A stretch of DNA of 64,000 nucleotides from Xylophilus ampelinus (GCF_901875635.1 NZ_CABFMN010000084.1:1-64000), one strand, 5' to 3'; numbered from the stretch's first letter, positions 7,650 to 17,273 are shown. The notes: generated from the sequence alone by a model not told the origin. Numbers and translations: made by a program.

Positions 7650-8855
7650 ATGAAGCTCATCGACTCGATCGTCACCCAGGCGGCCGGGATCGCTGCCATC
7701 CGCCGCGACCTGCACGCCCACCCCGAACTGGCCTACGAGGAAGTCCGCACTGCGGACGTGGTCGCCGCCCGGCTGACCGAGTGGGGCATCCCCATCCACC
7801 GGGGCCTGGGCACCACGGGCGTGGTCGGCATCGTGAAAAGCGGCAGCAGCGACCGCGCCGTAGGCCTGCGCGCCGACATGGACGCGCTGCCCATCGCCGA
7901 GCTCAACACCTTCGACCACGCGAGCAAGCACCAGGGCAAGATGCACGCCTGCGGCCACGACGGCCACACGGCGATGCTGCTCGCCGCGGCCCAGCACATG
8001 GCGAAGAATCGCAACTTCGACGGCACGGTCTACCTGATCTTCCAGCCGGCCGAGGAAGGCGGCGGCGGCGCCGACCGCATGATCAAGGACGGCCTGTTCG
8101 AGAAATTTCCGATGGAGGCGGTGTACGGCATGCACAACTGGCCCGGCATGAAGGCCGGCCAGTTCGCCGTCAGCCCCGGGCCGGTCATGGCCTCGGGCAA
8201 CAAGTTCTACATCACCGTGCGCGGCAAGGGCGGCCACGCGGCCCTGCCCCACACCACGGTGGACCCGGTGCCGATCGCCTGCGAGATGGTGCAGGCCTTC
8301 CAGACCATCCTCACGCGCAAGATGAAGCCGCTGGACGCGGCGGTGATCTCCGTCACCACCGTGCACGCGGGCGACACCAACAACGTCATCCCCAACGACT
8401 GCGAGCTCACCGGAACGGTGCGGACCTTCTCCATCGAGGTGCTGGACATGATCGAGGCGCGCATGCGCAAGATCGCCGAGCACATCTGCGCGGCGCACGA
8501 CGCGGAGTGCGACTTCGAGTTCGTGCGCTACTACCCGCCCACCATCAACACCCCGGCCGAGGCGGATTTCGCCCGCCAGGTGATGGCCAGCGTGGTCGGC
8601 GCGGAGAACGTGCTCAAGCAGGAGCCGGCGATGACCTCGGAGGATTTCGCCTTCATGCTGCAGGCCCGCCCCGGCGCGTACGCCTTCATCGGCAACGGAG
8701 ACGGCGACCACCGCGCGCTGCACCACGGCGAGGGCCCGTGCACGCTGCACAACGCGAGTTACGACTTCAACGACGACCTGATCCCGCTGGGCGCCACGAT
8801 GTGGGTGCAGCTGGCCGAGCAGTTCCTGGCTGCCCCGCCGCTCGGGGGCCGTTGA
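7650..8855 (+). CDS. M20 family amidohydrolase (hippurate hydrolase-like)
   Basis: 401 residues. Cytoplasmic metal-dependent amidohydrolase of the IAA-amino-acid/hippurate hydrolase type, cleaving N-acyl amino acids. Motifs: RRDLHAHPELAYEE at the start, GLRADMDALPI, KMHACGHDGHTAMLLAAA (Cys and His metal ligands), FQPAEEGGGGADRMI (catalytic Glu), GMHNWPG, and the dimerisation-domain RGKGGHAALPHTTVDP. The last ligand region GPCTLHNASYDFND is present. The ATG at 7650 lies close behind a CCTAGACT-like -10, so the leader would be short. The stop overlaps the next gene (TGATG), which suggests translational coupling with the peptidase. Confidence 0.87.
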   Translation: MKLIDSIVTQAAGIAAIRRDLHAHPELAYEEVRTADVVAARLTEWGIPIHRGLGTTGVVGIVKSGSSDRAVGLRADMDALPIAELNTFDHASKHQGKMHACGHDGHTAMLLAAAQHMAKNRNFDGTVYLIFQPAEEGGGGADRMIKDGLFEKFPMEAVYGMHNWPGMKAGQFAVSPGPVMASGNKFYITVRGKGGHAALPHTTVDPVPIACEMVQAFQTILTRKMKPLDAAVISVTTVHAGDTNNVIPNDCELTGTVRTFSIEVLDMIEARMRKIAEHICAAHDAECDFEFVRYYPPTINTPAEADFARQVMASVVGAENVLKQEPAMTSEDFAFMLQARPGAYAFIGNGDGDHRALHHGEGPCTLHNASYDFNDDLIPLGATMWVQLAEQFLAAPPLGGR

Positions 8856-9952
8856 TGCTCGGCGTGGTCGAGGCCTTCTCGGACAGCTACGGCGAGGCCC
8901 GCCGCAAGTTTTTGCAGGCCTGCGTGGCAGCCGGCCTGGCGGTCGATACGCACCCGCTGCCGCTGGAGGGCCGCGACGGCGAGCAGCTGGCGATGGACGT
9001 CGCGCTCGACGGCCCGGCGAACGCCGAGCGTTTGTTGCTCCTCAGCAGCGGCTGCCATGGCGTGGAGGGCCACTGCGGCAGCGGCGTGCAGGTGTTCGCG
9101 CTGCACGACGCCGAATGGCGCGCCAAGGCCCGCGACGCGGGCGTGGCGGTGCTTTACATCCACGCGCTCAACCCGCACGGCTTTTCGCACACGCGGCGCG
9201 TGACGCAGGAGAACGTGGACCTGAACCGCAACTTCATGGACTTCGCGCAGCCGCTGCCCGTGAACGCCGCGTATGGCTCGCTGCACCCCTTGCTGGTGCC
9301 CGAGGATTGGCCACCCACGCCGGCCAACCAGGCGGCCATCGCGGCCTGGATGGCGAAACACGGCGACGCCGCCTTCCAGGCCGCCGTGTCGGGCGGGCAG
9401 TACCAGTTCGGCGACGGCGTGTTCTTCGGCGGCCAGGCCGCGACCTGGAGCAACCGCACGCTGCGCGAGGTGCTGCGCCGACATGCCGGCGCGGCGAAGC
9501 GGCTGGCCTGGATCGACCTGCACACCGGCCTGGGCCCGAACGGGCATGGCGAGCGCATCTTCGCGGGCCGCGACGACCCGGCTGCCAAGGCACGCGCCGA
9601 CGCCTGGTGGAGCGGCGGCGGCGCGACGCCCGTCACGTCGATCTACGACGGCAGCTCGACCTCGGCGCTGCTCAGCGGGCTGATGATGAATGCCGCGTAC
9701 GAGGAGTGTCCGCAGGCCGAGTTCACCGGTTTCGCGATGGAGTACGGCACCTTGCCGCTGCTGGAGGTGATGGCCGCGCTGCGGGGCGACCACTGGCTGC
9801 ATCGCCATCCGGAAGCGGCGCCGGAGCTGGCCGATGCGATCCGGGTGCGGATGCGGGAGGCGTTCTACACCGACACCGATCTGTGGAAGGGGCAGGTGGT
9901 CAGTCAGGCGAGGCAGGCTTGTTTTCAGGCCGTGGACGGGTTGGCTCGCTGA
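8855..9952 (+). CDS. M14-like zinc peptidase, DUF2817 family
   Basis: 365 residues. Resembles the DUF2817 branch of M14 carboxypeptidases: SSGCHGVEGHCGS (first zinc ligands His and Glu), HALNPHGFSHTRRV, ENVDLNRNFMDF, RLAWIDLHTGLGPNGHGE (third ligand His) and FAMEYGTLPLLEVM (catalytic Glu). Probably removes an amino acid from a small peptide or acyl-peptide. The start codon overlaps the stop of the M20 gene by one base, so the pair probably works on the same kind of substrate. No signal peptide is visible. The specificity is not known. Confidence 0.77.
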   Translation: MLGVVEAFSDSYGEARRKFLQACVAAGLAVDTHPLPLEGRDGEQLAMDVALDGPANAERLLLLSSGCHGVEGHCGSGVQVFALHDAEWRAKARDAGVAVLYIHALNPHGFSHTRRVTQENVDLNRNFMDFAQPLPVNAAYGSLHPLLVPEDWPPTPANQAAIAAWMAKHGDAAFQAAVSGGQYQFGDGVFFGGQAATWSNRTLREVLRRHAGAAKRLAWIDLHTGLGPNGHGERIFAGRDDPAAKARADAWWSGGGATPVTSIYDGSSTSALLSGLMMNAAYEECPQAEFTGFAMEYGTLPLLEVMAALRGDHWLHRHPEAAPELADAIRVRMREAFYTDTDLWKGQVVSQARQACFQAVDGLAR

Positions 9953-10032
9953 ATGTTGTTCGGCAAGTCGGTCTTGATTTGATGTTGTTGTTGGATTGAA
10001 CGCAGGGGCCGGGATTTCGCCCCGGCGGGCGA

Positions 10033-10637
10033 CCTACTTTTCTTTGTCTCGCCAAAGAAAAGTAGGCAAAAGAAAGGCGCCCCCACTGTTTGCGTCCCTC
10101 CGCTTCGCTGCGGGCAACCTGCGGTGCTCGCGGCTGCGCTCCTCGGCGCACACAGAGGGGGCCCGGGGGACCGGGGTCAACAAGGCTGCTACGCAGCCTT
10201 GTCCTTCGGCTTGGCTTTGCTCCCTCTCCCTTTGGGAGAGGGTTGGGGTGAGGGCACGCAGCCTGGGCACGGCACGCCTCATCCACCGCCCGGTGCCCTC
10301 ACCCCTGCCCTCTCCCAGAGGGAGAGGGAGTAACAGCCAGCCGCGCCGCGGCTCAAGCTGCGCGGGGCCGAGCGAAGCGATGGCCCGACCGAAAGCCCTT
10401 CTGGATGCGCCTGCGACGTGGCGCTGGCGGGGTGGCAGCTGTGCCGCGTGCGGCAACAGCTGCTTCGTCATCTGACTCGCTGCAGCTGTTCGAGCGCAGC
10501 GCGAAGCGCGTAGCGAGTTCTGCAGCGCACCCCGGCAGCGCCGCGGCGCAGGTTGCCCGCAGCGAAGCGAAGGGTCGCAGCCAGCAGGGTCGCCTTTTCT
10601 TTGCCTACTTTCTTTTGGCGAAGCAAAAGAAAGTAGG
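10033..10637. repeat. Composite nested palindrome filling an 800-bp gap
   Basis: The gap 9953-10765 contains no gene. Its outer arms are near-mirror copies: 10033-10120 and 10548-10637 read as reverse complements over about 90 bases with scattered mismatches. Each arm carries its own small hairpin (10033-10066 and 10604-10637, CCTACTTT.../...AAAGTAGG). Inside sits a second inverted pair, a CCCTCTCCC...GGGAGAGGG hairpin at 10222-10242 and again at 10308-10328. Near the right arm is a copy of the approximately 55-bp core at 10474-10527, shared with elements near 37.7, 38.1 and 42.7 kb. No open frame in it resembles a protein. Confidence 0.75.
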
Positions 10638-10707
10638 TGCGCCGCCGGGCGCACATCCCGGCCCCTGCATTTCAACCCTGAGCAAATCCCAAATTCATAA
10701 ACCAAAA

Positions 10708-10760
10708 GTGCCCAAACCGCCCGCCCAGCAAGCGCCACCAGCTATCGTTTCAATAGCAAC
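10708..10760 (-). repeat. Interspersed 'GCTAT...ATAGC' repeat, copy 1
   Basis: On the minus strand TTGCTATTGAAACGATAGC is followed by a GGCGCTTGCTGGGCGGGCG stretch. It begins a few bases after the stop codon of the AMP nucleosidase gene. Same family as copies near 19.2, 29.8, 35.3, 45.7, 49.7 and 63.6 kb. Confidence 0.7.
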
Positions 10761-10765
10761 CACTA

Positions 10766-12283
10766 CTACTGAAACGCCACCTCCGCAAAACTCCTCAACT
10801 TCCGGCTGTGCAACCGCCCCGCCCCCTGCGAGCGCAGCACCTCCACCGCCTTGATCCCGATCCGCAGATGCTGCTCCACCCGCTCCCGGTAGAAGTGGTT
10901 CGCCATCCCCGGCAGCTTGATCTCGCCGTGCAGCGGCTTGTCGCTCACGCACAGCAAGGTGCCGTAGGGCACGCGGAAGCGGAAGCCGTTGGCGGCGATG
11001 GTGGCGCTCTCCATGTCGAGCGCCACGGCGCGGCTCTGGCTGAAGCGGCGCTGCGGCTCGTTGTTGGGCAGCAACTCCCAGTTGCGGTTGTCGGTACTGG
11101 CCACGGTGCCGGTGCGCATGATGGTCTTCAACTCGGCGCCCTGGCACTGCGTCACCTCGGCCACCGCCGCCTCGAGCGCGAGCTGAATCTCCGACAGCGC
11201 CGGGATCGGCACCCACAGCGGCAGTTCCTCGTCCAGCACGTGGTCCTCGCGCACGTAGGCATGCGCCAGCACGTAGTCGCCCAGCTGCTGCGTGTTGCGC
11301 AGGCCGGCGCAGTGGCCCAGCATCATCCAGGCGTGCGGGCGCAGCACGGCGATGTGGTCGGTGATCGTCTTGGCGTTGGCGGGCCCGACGCCGATGTTGA
11401 CCATGGTGATGCCGCTGCAGTCCGCGCGCACCAGGTGGTAGGCCGGCATCTGCGGCAGGCGGCCCGGCGGCGTGCCCTGCATGGCATTCAGCGCGGCCGC
11501 GAAGCTGCCCATCGCCTCGGGCTGCAGGTTATGGCGCCGCGTCACCACGTTGCCGGGCTCGATGAAAGCGATGTACTCGCTCGATTCGTCGGCCATCGCC
11601 TCGTGGCCCAGGCGCACGAACTCGTCGATGTAGAACTGGTAGTTGGTGAACAGCACGAAGTTCTGGTACCAGTCGGGCGCGGTGCCGGTGTAGTGGCGCA
11701 GGCGCTGCAGCGAGTAGTCCACCCGCGCGGCCGTGAACAGCGCCAGCGGCTCGGCCTCGCCGGGCTGGGTGCGGTGGGTGCCGTTGGCGATGCCGTCGTC
11801 CATGGCGCCGAGGTCGGGCAGGTCGAACACGTCGCGCATCAGCGCGCGGCGCTGCGGCGACATCGTGCCTTCGATGTGGTCGTTCTCGGCGAAGGAGAAA
11901 TGCACCGGGATCGGCTGCGTGCTGGTGCCCACCTCGAGCTCGATCTGGTGGTTCTCCAGCAGCAGGCGGAACTGGTCGAGGTAATAGCGCGCGAACAGGT
12001 CGGGCCGCGTGAGCGTGGTCTCGTAGCGGCCCGGCCCGGCCACGAAGCCGTAACTCAGGCCTGCATTGGCCGGCGTGGTGTGGCGCGACACCGTGTGGGT
12101 GTGCACCCGCACGAAGGGGTAGCAGGCGCGCACGCGGCCCGGCAGCGTCTCGCCGGCCACGAAGCGCTGCATCGAGTCGCGCAGGTGGGCCAGTCCGCCG
12201 TCGTAGATGCGCCGGACCTGCGCGAGGGCAGCGGCGGGATCGGTGTAGCGGACCGGGGCGACGAAGGGTGGCATGTAGGGCAT
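10766..12283 (-). CDS. amn: AMP nucleosidase
   Basis: 505 residues. Splits AMP into adenine and ribose-5-phosphate in the cytoplasm. The N-terminal domain is AMP-nucleosidase specific (RVRACYPFVRVHTHTVSR, LSYGFVAGPGRYETTLTRP). The C-terminal phosphorylase-like domain carries ITMVNIGVGPANAKTITDH, WMMLGHCAGLRNTQQLGDYV, VPIPALSEIQLALEAAV, AVALDMESATIAANG and YGTLLCVSDKPLHGE. The length is the family norm. The start MPYMPPF at 12283 is used; a second ATG lies at 12274 and an in-frame GTG slightly upstream. No good ribosome site decides between them. It is the last gene before the 10-kb palindrome block and lies 53 bases downstream of glutathione reductase on the same strand. Confidence 0.88.
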   Translation of the reverse strand: MPYMPPFVAPVRYTDPAAALAQVRRIYDGGLAHLRDSMQRFVAGETLPGRVRACYPFVRVHTHTVSRHTTPANAGLSYGFVAGPGRYETTLTRPDLFARYYLDQFRLLLENHQIELEVGTSTQPIPVHFSFAENDHIEGTMSPQRRALMRDVFDLPDLGAMDDGIANGTHRTQPGEAEPLALFTAARVDYSLQRLRHYTGTAPDWYQNFVLFTNYQFYIDEFVRLGHEAMADESSEYIAFIEPGNVVTRRHNLQPEAMGSFAAALNAMQGTPPGRLPQMPAYHLVRADCSGITMVNIGVGPANAKTITDHIAVLRPHAWMMLGHCAGLRNTQQLGDYVLAHAYVREDHVLDEELPLWVPIPALSEIQLALEAAVAEVTQCQGAELKTIMRTGTVASTDNRNWELLPNNEPQRRFSQSRAVALDMESATIAANGFRFRVPYGTLLCVSDKPLHGEIKLPGMANHFYRERVEQHLRIGIKAVEVLRSQGAGRLHSRKLRSFAEVAFQ

Positions 12284-12336
12284 GCGGCCATTTTGCAATG
12301 GCCATGCCACCGGGCCGTGACGCGCGCGTCCCAGGC

Positions 12337-13695
12337 TCAGCCCGGCATCGGCTCGCGCATCGTCACAAACTCTTCTGCAGAGGTGGGGTGGATGCCGATG
12401 GTGCCGTCGAAGTCGGCCTTGGTGGCCCCGGCGCGCATGGCGACGGCAAAGCCCTGCACGATCTCGCCCGCCTCGGCGCCGACCATGTGCAGGCCCACGA
12501 CGCGGTCGGTCTTCACGTCGACCACCAGCTTCATGAAGGTGCGTTCGCTGCGGCCCGACAGGGTGTGGCGCAGCGTCTTGAACTCGCTGCAGAAGATACG
12601 GACCTTGCCGAAGCGGGCGCGCGCCGCGGCCTCGGTGTAGCCGCAGGTGCCGACGTTGGGATGGGTGAAGACCGCCGTCGGCACGTACTCGTAGTCCATG
12701 CGGCGGCGGCCCTGCGCGAACAGCCGGTCGACCACCACCATCGCCTCGGCCAAGGCCACAGGCGTGAGCGGCAGCCGCGTGGACACGTCGCCCACCGCCA
12801 GCACCGACGGGACGGTGCTGCGGTACTGCGCATCGACCACGATCGCGCCGCTCTCGTCGAGCGCGACGCCCGCGGCCTCCAGCCCCATGCCGGCCGTGTT
12901 GGGGCGCCGCCCGGTGGCGAAGAGGACGGTGTCGGCCACGAGCTGCTGGCCTCGCGAAAGGCTGGCCAGCACGCCATCGCCGGTACGACGCAGCATCTCG
13001 ACCTGCACGTTCAGCCGCAAGTCGATGCCGGTCTTGCCCATCTCCTGCGCGAGGAAGTGGCGCACGTCCTCGTCGAAGGCGTCGAGCACATGCGCGTTGC
13101 GCTGCAGCAGCGTGACCTCGGCGCCCAGGCCGCGGAAGATGGATGCGAACTCGCAGGCGATGTAGCCGCCGCCCACCACCACCAGCCGGCGTGGGAATTC
13201 GGGCAGGTCGAACATGTCGTCCGACACCACCGCGTGCTCGCGCCCGGCGACCTCGGGCACGAAGGGCATGCCGCCGGTGGCCACCAGGATGTGCTGGGCG
13301 GTGTGGCGCTGGCCGTCGACCTGCACCGTGTGGCCGTCCACCAGCTCGGCCCAGGCCGGGATGAGCCGCACGCCCGCACTGTCGAGCAGGCCCTGGTAGA
13401 CACCGTTGAGGCGACGGATCTCCTGCGCGCGCTGCGCTTTCAGGTGCTGCCAGTCGAAGCGCGGCGCCTCGGGCAGCGTCCAGCCGTAGCCCGGTGCTTC
13501 GGCGAAGGACTCGGCGTAGCCGGCCGCGTAGCTGTAGAGCTTCTTCGGGATGCAGCCCACGTTGACGCAGGTGCCGCCCAGTTCGGCGCACTCGGCCAGC
13601 GCGACGCGGGCGCCGCGCTGGGCCGCCATGCGCGCGGCGCGCACGCCGCCGCTGCCGCCGCCGATGACGAAAAGGTCGAAGTCGTACTGAGGCAT
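12337..13695 (-). CDS. gor: Glutathione-disulfide reductase
   Basis: 452 residues. FAD- and NADPH-dependent reduction of oxidised glutathione. FAD-binding motif VIGGGSGGVRAAR at residues 10-22; redox-active disulfide GGTCVNVGCIPKK (Cys43, Cys48); second dinucleotide-binding site VVVGGGYIACEFASIF; VLAVGDV near the FAD site; and C-terminal GIHPTSAEEFVTM with the catalytic His-Pro-Thr. The NADPH region has LLQRNAHVLDAFD. The ATG at 13695 follows a GGAG site at good spacing and is preferred over an in-frame TTG at 13701. It is divergent from the exported dikinase-like gene. The substrate assignment (glutathione rather than trypanothione or dihydrolipoamide) rests on overall sequence and the VNVGC motif. 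Confidence 0.88.
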   Translation of the reverse strand: MPQYDFDLFVIGGGSGGVRAARMAAQRGARVALAECAELGGTCVNVGCIPKKLYSYAAGYAESFAEAPGYGWTLPEAPRFDWQHLKAQRAQEIRRLNGVYQGLLDSAGVRLIPAWAELVDGHTVQVDGQRHTAQHILVATGGMPFVPEVAGREHAVVSDDMFDLPEFPRRLVVVGGGYIACEFASIFRGLGAEVTLLQRNAHVLDAFDEDVRHFLAQEMGKTGIDLRLNVQVEMLRRTGDGVLASLSRGQQLVADTVLFATGRRPNTAGMGLEAAGVALDESGAIVVDAQYRSTVPSVLAVGDVSTRLPLTPVALAEAMVVVDRLFAQGRRRMDYEYVPTAVFTHPNVGTCGYTEAAARARFGKVRIFCSEFKTLRHTLSGRSERTFMKLVVDVKTDRVVGLHMVGAEAGEIVQGFAVAMRAGATKADFDGTIGIHPTSAEEFVTMREPMPG

Positions 13696-13775
13696 GTCCA
13701 AGTCTCCGCGGGTCGACCCGCCGGCGCACTGTAGCTGCCAGCGCGGCCGGACGCGCCGCCGCTACAGTCGCCGCC

Positions 13776-15749
13776 ATGCTGCTCCGCCCCGCTCTTCTCG
13801 CCGGCCTGGCCCTGCTGGCATTCGCTTCCTTCGGCACATCGGCCCAGCTCGCGCGCAAACCCTCGTTCTACGAGCAACAGGCCGGCACCGCCGCCGCGCC
13901 GCGTGGCACATCGGGCGTGGCCGAACTGCCTGCGCTGGGCAGCCGCGCCGACTTCGACCGCCTGGCGCGCGTCTACGACGCCGGCACGCCGCTCGAACTG
14001 CCGCACGTGCTCTTCGTCATCGACCGCCGCGCCACGCCGGCGCGCATGCACTTCGTCAACACGCCGCGCCATGCCCTGCACGAACGCTTCGTGCGCGACA
14101 CCGGCCTGCTGCGCGAGGCCGGCCGCGCCGCGCTCAACCGCAACTACCGCGCGCCCGACCGGCGCTTCGTCTTCGGCACACTGGGCTGGCAGGCGGCTGC
14201 CAACACCTTCAGCTACGAATTCTGGGAAGGCGACCGGCTGACGCCCGAACTGCTCGCGCTGACGCAGCGCACCCTGGCGGCGACCTTCTACGCGCCGGTG
14301 CGCTTCAAGGCCAACTCGACGCAGCAGGAAGCCGTGGCGCAGGCCGCCGGCATCGAGGCGCTGACACAGGCCGCGCTGATCCGGGACCAGCCCTACCTGC
14401 CGATGAACCGCGGCCGCGCCGTGGGCCGGCTGCGGATCGTGCCGTCGGTCGAGACGGCGCGCGACCTGTCGCCCACCGACATCGTGGTGCTGCGCGAGGT
14501 GCCGATCAGCATGCCGCCGGTGGCGGGCGTGCTGACCGAACGGCCGTCGACGGTGCTCTCGCACGTCAACCTGCTGGCCAAGGGCTGGGGCATTCCCAAC
14601 GCCTACGTGCGCGATGCCGCGCAGGCCCTGGCGCGCTGGGACGGCCAGTGGGTGCAGCTCGACGTGGCGGCCACCGGCTACACGCTGCGTGCCGCGACCG
14701 ACGCCGAGCGCACGGCCGCGCAGCAGGCGGTCCGCGGCGCGGCGCCGCAGGCCCGGCTGCGCGTGGCGCCCGACCTGCAGCGCGACGCGTTGGTGCCCCT
14801 GACGGCTCTGCGCGTGGCCGACAGCCGCCGCTGCGGCGCCAAGGCGGCCAATCTCGGTGCAGTGCAGGCGGCGCGCATCGCAAGCACCGTCGTGCCCGAC
14901 GGCTTCTGCATTCCCTTCGCTGCCTATGCGCAGTTCACGCGCAGCCACGGCCTGGCCGAGCGGCTGGCGCGCATGCAGCAACTGCCGCGCTTCACCGAAG
15001 ACGCGCAGGTGCGCCAAGACGCCCTGGCCGCGCTGCGGGCCGAGATGGCGCAATGGCCCCTACCGCCCGGCATGACGCAGGCCTGGCAGGCGCGCTGGAC
15101 GCAGCAGCTCGGCGGCGCCGGCGTGTTCGTGCGCAGCTCGTCCAATTCGGAAGACCTCGCGCACTTCAGCGGCGCCGGCCTGTACACCACGGTGCCCAAC
15201 GTGCGCACCGCCGACGCGCTGGCCGCGGCGGTGCGGGCGGTGTGGGCCTCGGTCTACAACTTCGAGGCCTGGGAGGCGCGCCGGGCCGCCGGACTGGACG
15301 AGGGGACGATCGTGATGGGCGTGCTGGTGCAGACCGCCATCGACTCGACCGCCTCGGGCGTGATGGTCACGCGCGACCCCTTCGACGCCGCGCACCGCCA
15401 CGCCACCTACCTCTCGGCCAAGCGGGGCATCGGCATCCGCGTGGTGGAGGGCAAGCGCATCGCCGAGCAGGTGATGTATTCCAGCCGCTCGAAGGCGGTG
15501 CAGGTGCTCAACCGCTCGGGCGACGACGTGGCGCTGCAGCTGGACCCGGCCGGCGGCGTGCGCGAGGTGCCGGTGCAGGCCGGGCGCGCGGTGCTGACCG
15601 ACGACCTGGTGCAGCGGCTGGCCGGCGCCGGCGCGGCGATCAAGCGCACCTTCGGCGGCCGCGACCAGGACATCGAATGGGCGGTGCAGGGCGAACAAAT
15701 CGTGATCCTGCAGGCGCGGCCCTTCGTCACCGCGCCGTCCAGGCCCTGA
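13776..15749 (+). CDS. Exported PEP-synthase/dikinase-like protein (swivelling His then ATP-grasp)
   Basis: 657 residues with an N-terminal signal peptide (hydrophobic core then GTSA-QLARK). Residues 20-230 are of unknown type. Around 245-285 a swivelling phosphohistidine-like domain is seen: VLSHVNLLAKGWGIPNA with candidate His263. From about 350 to the end is a complete PPDK_N-type ATP-grasp domain: CGAKAANLGAV, VRSSSNSEDLAHFSGAG, ASGVMVTRDPF and DIEWAVQGEQIVILQARPF. The domain order (His domain before ATP-grasp) is that of plant glucan-water dikinases, the reverse of PEP synthase and PPDK. The signal peptide is hard to reconcile with ATP dependence. Product names such as 'PEP/pyruvate-binding protein' fit the fold; the substrate and compartment are open questions. 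Confidence 0.7.
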   Translation: MLLRPALLAGLALLAFASFGTSAQLARKPSFYEQQAGTAAAPRGTSGVAELPALGSRADFDRLARVYDAGTPLELPHVLFVIDRRATPARMHFVNTPRHALHERFVRDTGLLREAGRAALNRNYRAPDRRFVFGTLGWQAAANTFSYEFWEGDRLTPELLALTQRTLAATFYAPVRFKANSTQQEAVAQAAGIEALTQAALIRDQPYLPMNRGRAVGRLRIVPSVETARDLSPTDIVVLREVPISMPPVAGVLTERPSTVLSHVNLLAKGWGIPNAYVRDAAQALARWDGQWVQLDVAATGYTLRAATDAERTAAQQAVRGAAPQARLRVAPDLQRDALVPLTALRVADSRRCGAKAANLGAVQAARIASTVVPDGFCIPFAAYAQFTRSHGLAERLARMQQLPRFTEDAQVRQDALAALRAEMAQWPLPPGMTQAWQARWTQQLGGAGVFVRSSSNSEDLAHFSGAGLYTTVPNVRTADALAAAVRAVWASVYNFEAWEARRAAGLDEGTIVMGVLVQTAIDSTASGVMVTRDPFDAAHRHATYLSAKRGIGIRVVEGKRIAEQVMYSSRSKAVQVLNRSGDDVALQLDPAGGVREVPVQAGRAVLTDDLVQRLAGAGAAIKRTFGGRDQDIEWAVQGEQIVILQARPFVTAPSRP

Positions 15750-15919
15750 AAAACCAAAGTGCAATCGGCCTGCAGCGACCGCCACATGGGCGCTGCGGCG
15801 GAATTCGTCACATCCGTTACCAATTCGATCCGGCGGCGTCGTTCACCCGCGGCTGCGACCGGCGCGCTACCCTTCGGGGGAACGCCGACCCGCATCGACC
15901 CGAAGGACGAACCGACACC

Positions 15920-16348
15920 ATGAACGCACCGACCTCCCCCGACGACATCCGCCCCGCCGAGGGCTACGCCGGCGACGTGACGCCCGAGACCGCCGCCCGC
16001 TGGCTCGCCGCCGGCGAGGCCGTGATGGTGGACGTGCGCACCGACGCCGAGCGCGAATGGGTGGGCTTCGTGCCCGGCGCCGTGCCGCTGGCCTGGAAGC
16101 AGTGGCCGGGCATGGCGCTCAATCCGGACTTCGACGCCGGCCTGCGCGCCGCCGTGCCGGCGGGCGGCAAGGCCGTGCTGCTGTGCCGCAGCGGCGTGCG
16201 CTCGGTCGCGGCTGCGAAACGCGCGGCCGAGCTGGGCGTGACGGCCTACAACATCCTCGAGGGCTTCGAAGGCGACGCCGATGCCGACGGCCACCGCGGC
16301 AACAAGGGCGGCTGGCGTCGGCGCGGCCTGCCGTGGAAGCAGAACTGA
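15920..16348 (+). CDS. Rhodanese-like sulfurtransferase
   Basis: 142 residues. Single rhodanese domain: [24 protein letters not shown], then [20 protein letters not shown] with active-site Cys in CRSGVR, and the typical ending [29 protein letters not shown]. It transfers sulfane sulfur, probably in the cytoplasm, as there is no signal peptide. The ATG at 15920 follows GAAGGACGA at slightly long spacing. It sits 34 bases upstream of coaX. The 170-base gap before it holds no gene. Confidence 0.85.
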   Translation: MNAPTSPDDIRPAEGYAGDVTPETAARWLAAGEAVMVDVRTDAEREWVGFVPGAVPLAWKQWPGMALNPDFDAGLRAAVPAGGKAVLLCRSGVRSVAAAKRAAELGVTAYNILEGFEGDADADGHRGNKGGWRRRGLPWKQN

Positions 16349-16382
16349 GCGGCGCGCATCGCGCCGCCGCTCCACAGGAATA

Positions 16383-17189
16383 ATGCCGCCCATGCAGCCC
16401 GCCTTCCTCGCCATCGACATCGGCAACACGCGCCTGAAGTGGGCGCTCTACGCCCAGGGCGAACCCGGGGCCGCCGTGCTGGCGCAGGGCGCCGAGTTCC
16501 TCGACCACATCGAGCGGCTGAGCGAAGGTCCGTGGGCCGAACTGCCGGCCACGCCCACTGCCATGCTCGGCTGCGTGGTGGCGGGCGACGCGGTGCGCCG
16601 GCGTGCCGAAGAGCAGATGGGCGAGGCCTTCGACTTCTCGCCGCGCTGGGTCGTCTCCAGCGCTGCCGAGGCGGGCCTGACCAACGGCTACGACCACCCC
16701 ACGCGCCTGGGCGCCGACCGCTGGGTGGCGATGATCGGTGCGCGCCACCGCATGCTGGGCACGCAGGCGGCCCGGGGCGCGGCGCCGCGCCCGATGGTGG
16801 TGGTGATGGTGGGCACGGCCGTGACGGTGGAAGCCATCGACGCCGAAGGCACCTTCCTGGGCGGCCTGATCCTGCCGGGCCACGGCATCATGCTGCGCGC
16901 GCTCGAGTCGGGCACCGCGGGGCTGCACGTGCCCACCGGCGAGGTGCGCGAGTTCCCCACCAACACCAGCGACGCGCTGACCAGCGGCGGCACCTATGCC
17001 ATCGCCGGCGCGGTCGAGCGCATGGTGCAGCACGTGCGCAAGCACTGCGGCGCCGAGCCGGCCTGCTACATGACCGGCGGCGCGGGCTGGAAGATGGCGC
17101 CGTCGATGTCGGTCGAGTTCGATCTGGTCGAATCGCTCATCATGGATGGACTGCTGGTCATTGCGCAGCAGCGGGCGCTGCCGCGCTGA
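16383..17189 (+). CDS. coaX: Type III pantothenate kinase
   Basis: 268 residues. First step of coenzyme A synthesis, phosphorylating pantothenate. The N-terminal [15 protein letters not shown] is the ATP/phosphate loop of the ASKHA fold. Other family motifs: [35 protein letters not shown] (second phosphate loop), [17 protein letters not shown], and C-terminal [12 protein letters not shown]. Two ATGs compete: 16383 lies only 2 bases behind AGGAA, while 16392 (MQPAFLAID) lies 11 bases behind it. The protein is complete either way. It stands beside the rhodanese gene rather than next to birA as in some relatives. Confidence 0.87.
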   Translation: MPPMQPAFLAIDIGNTRLKWALYAQGEPGAAVLAQGAEFLDHIERLSEGPWAELPATPTAMLGCVVAGDAVRRRAEEQMGEAFDFSPRWVVSSAAEAGLTNGYDHPTRLGADRWVAMIGARHRMLGTQAARGAAPRPMVVVMVGTAVTVEAIDAEGTFLGGLILPGHGIMLRALESGTAGLHVPTGEVREFPTNTSDALTSGGTYAIAGAVERMVQHVRKHCGAEPACYMTGGAGWKMAPSMSVEFDLVESLIMDGLLVIAQQRALPR

Positions 17190-17273
17190 GCCGAGTGCCT
17201 GCCGCCTTGGGTTGATGCACTTGCTTTAGGCCCGCCCTTGTTTGAGGGTCGGCGCAGGCCTTGGTCCTCCCCA

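Noticed and set aside
10766..13858. Single 1030-codon minus-strand frame spanning amn and the gor region
   Set aside because: Only the C-terminal 505 residues are AMP nucleosidase; the upstream part is an out-of-frame reading of glutathione reductase. Not a fusion.
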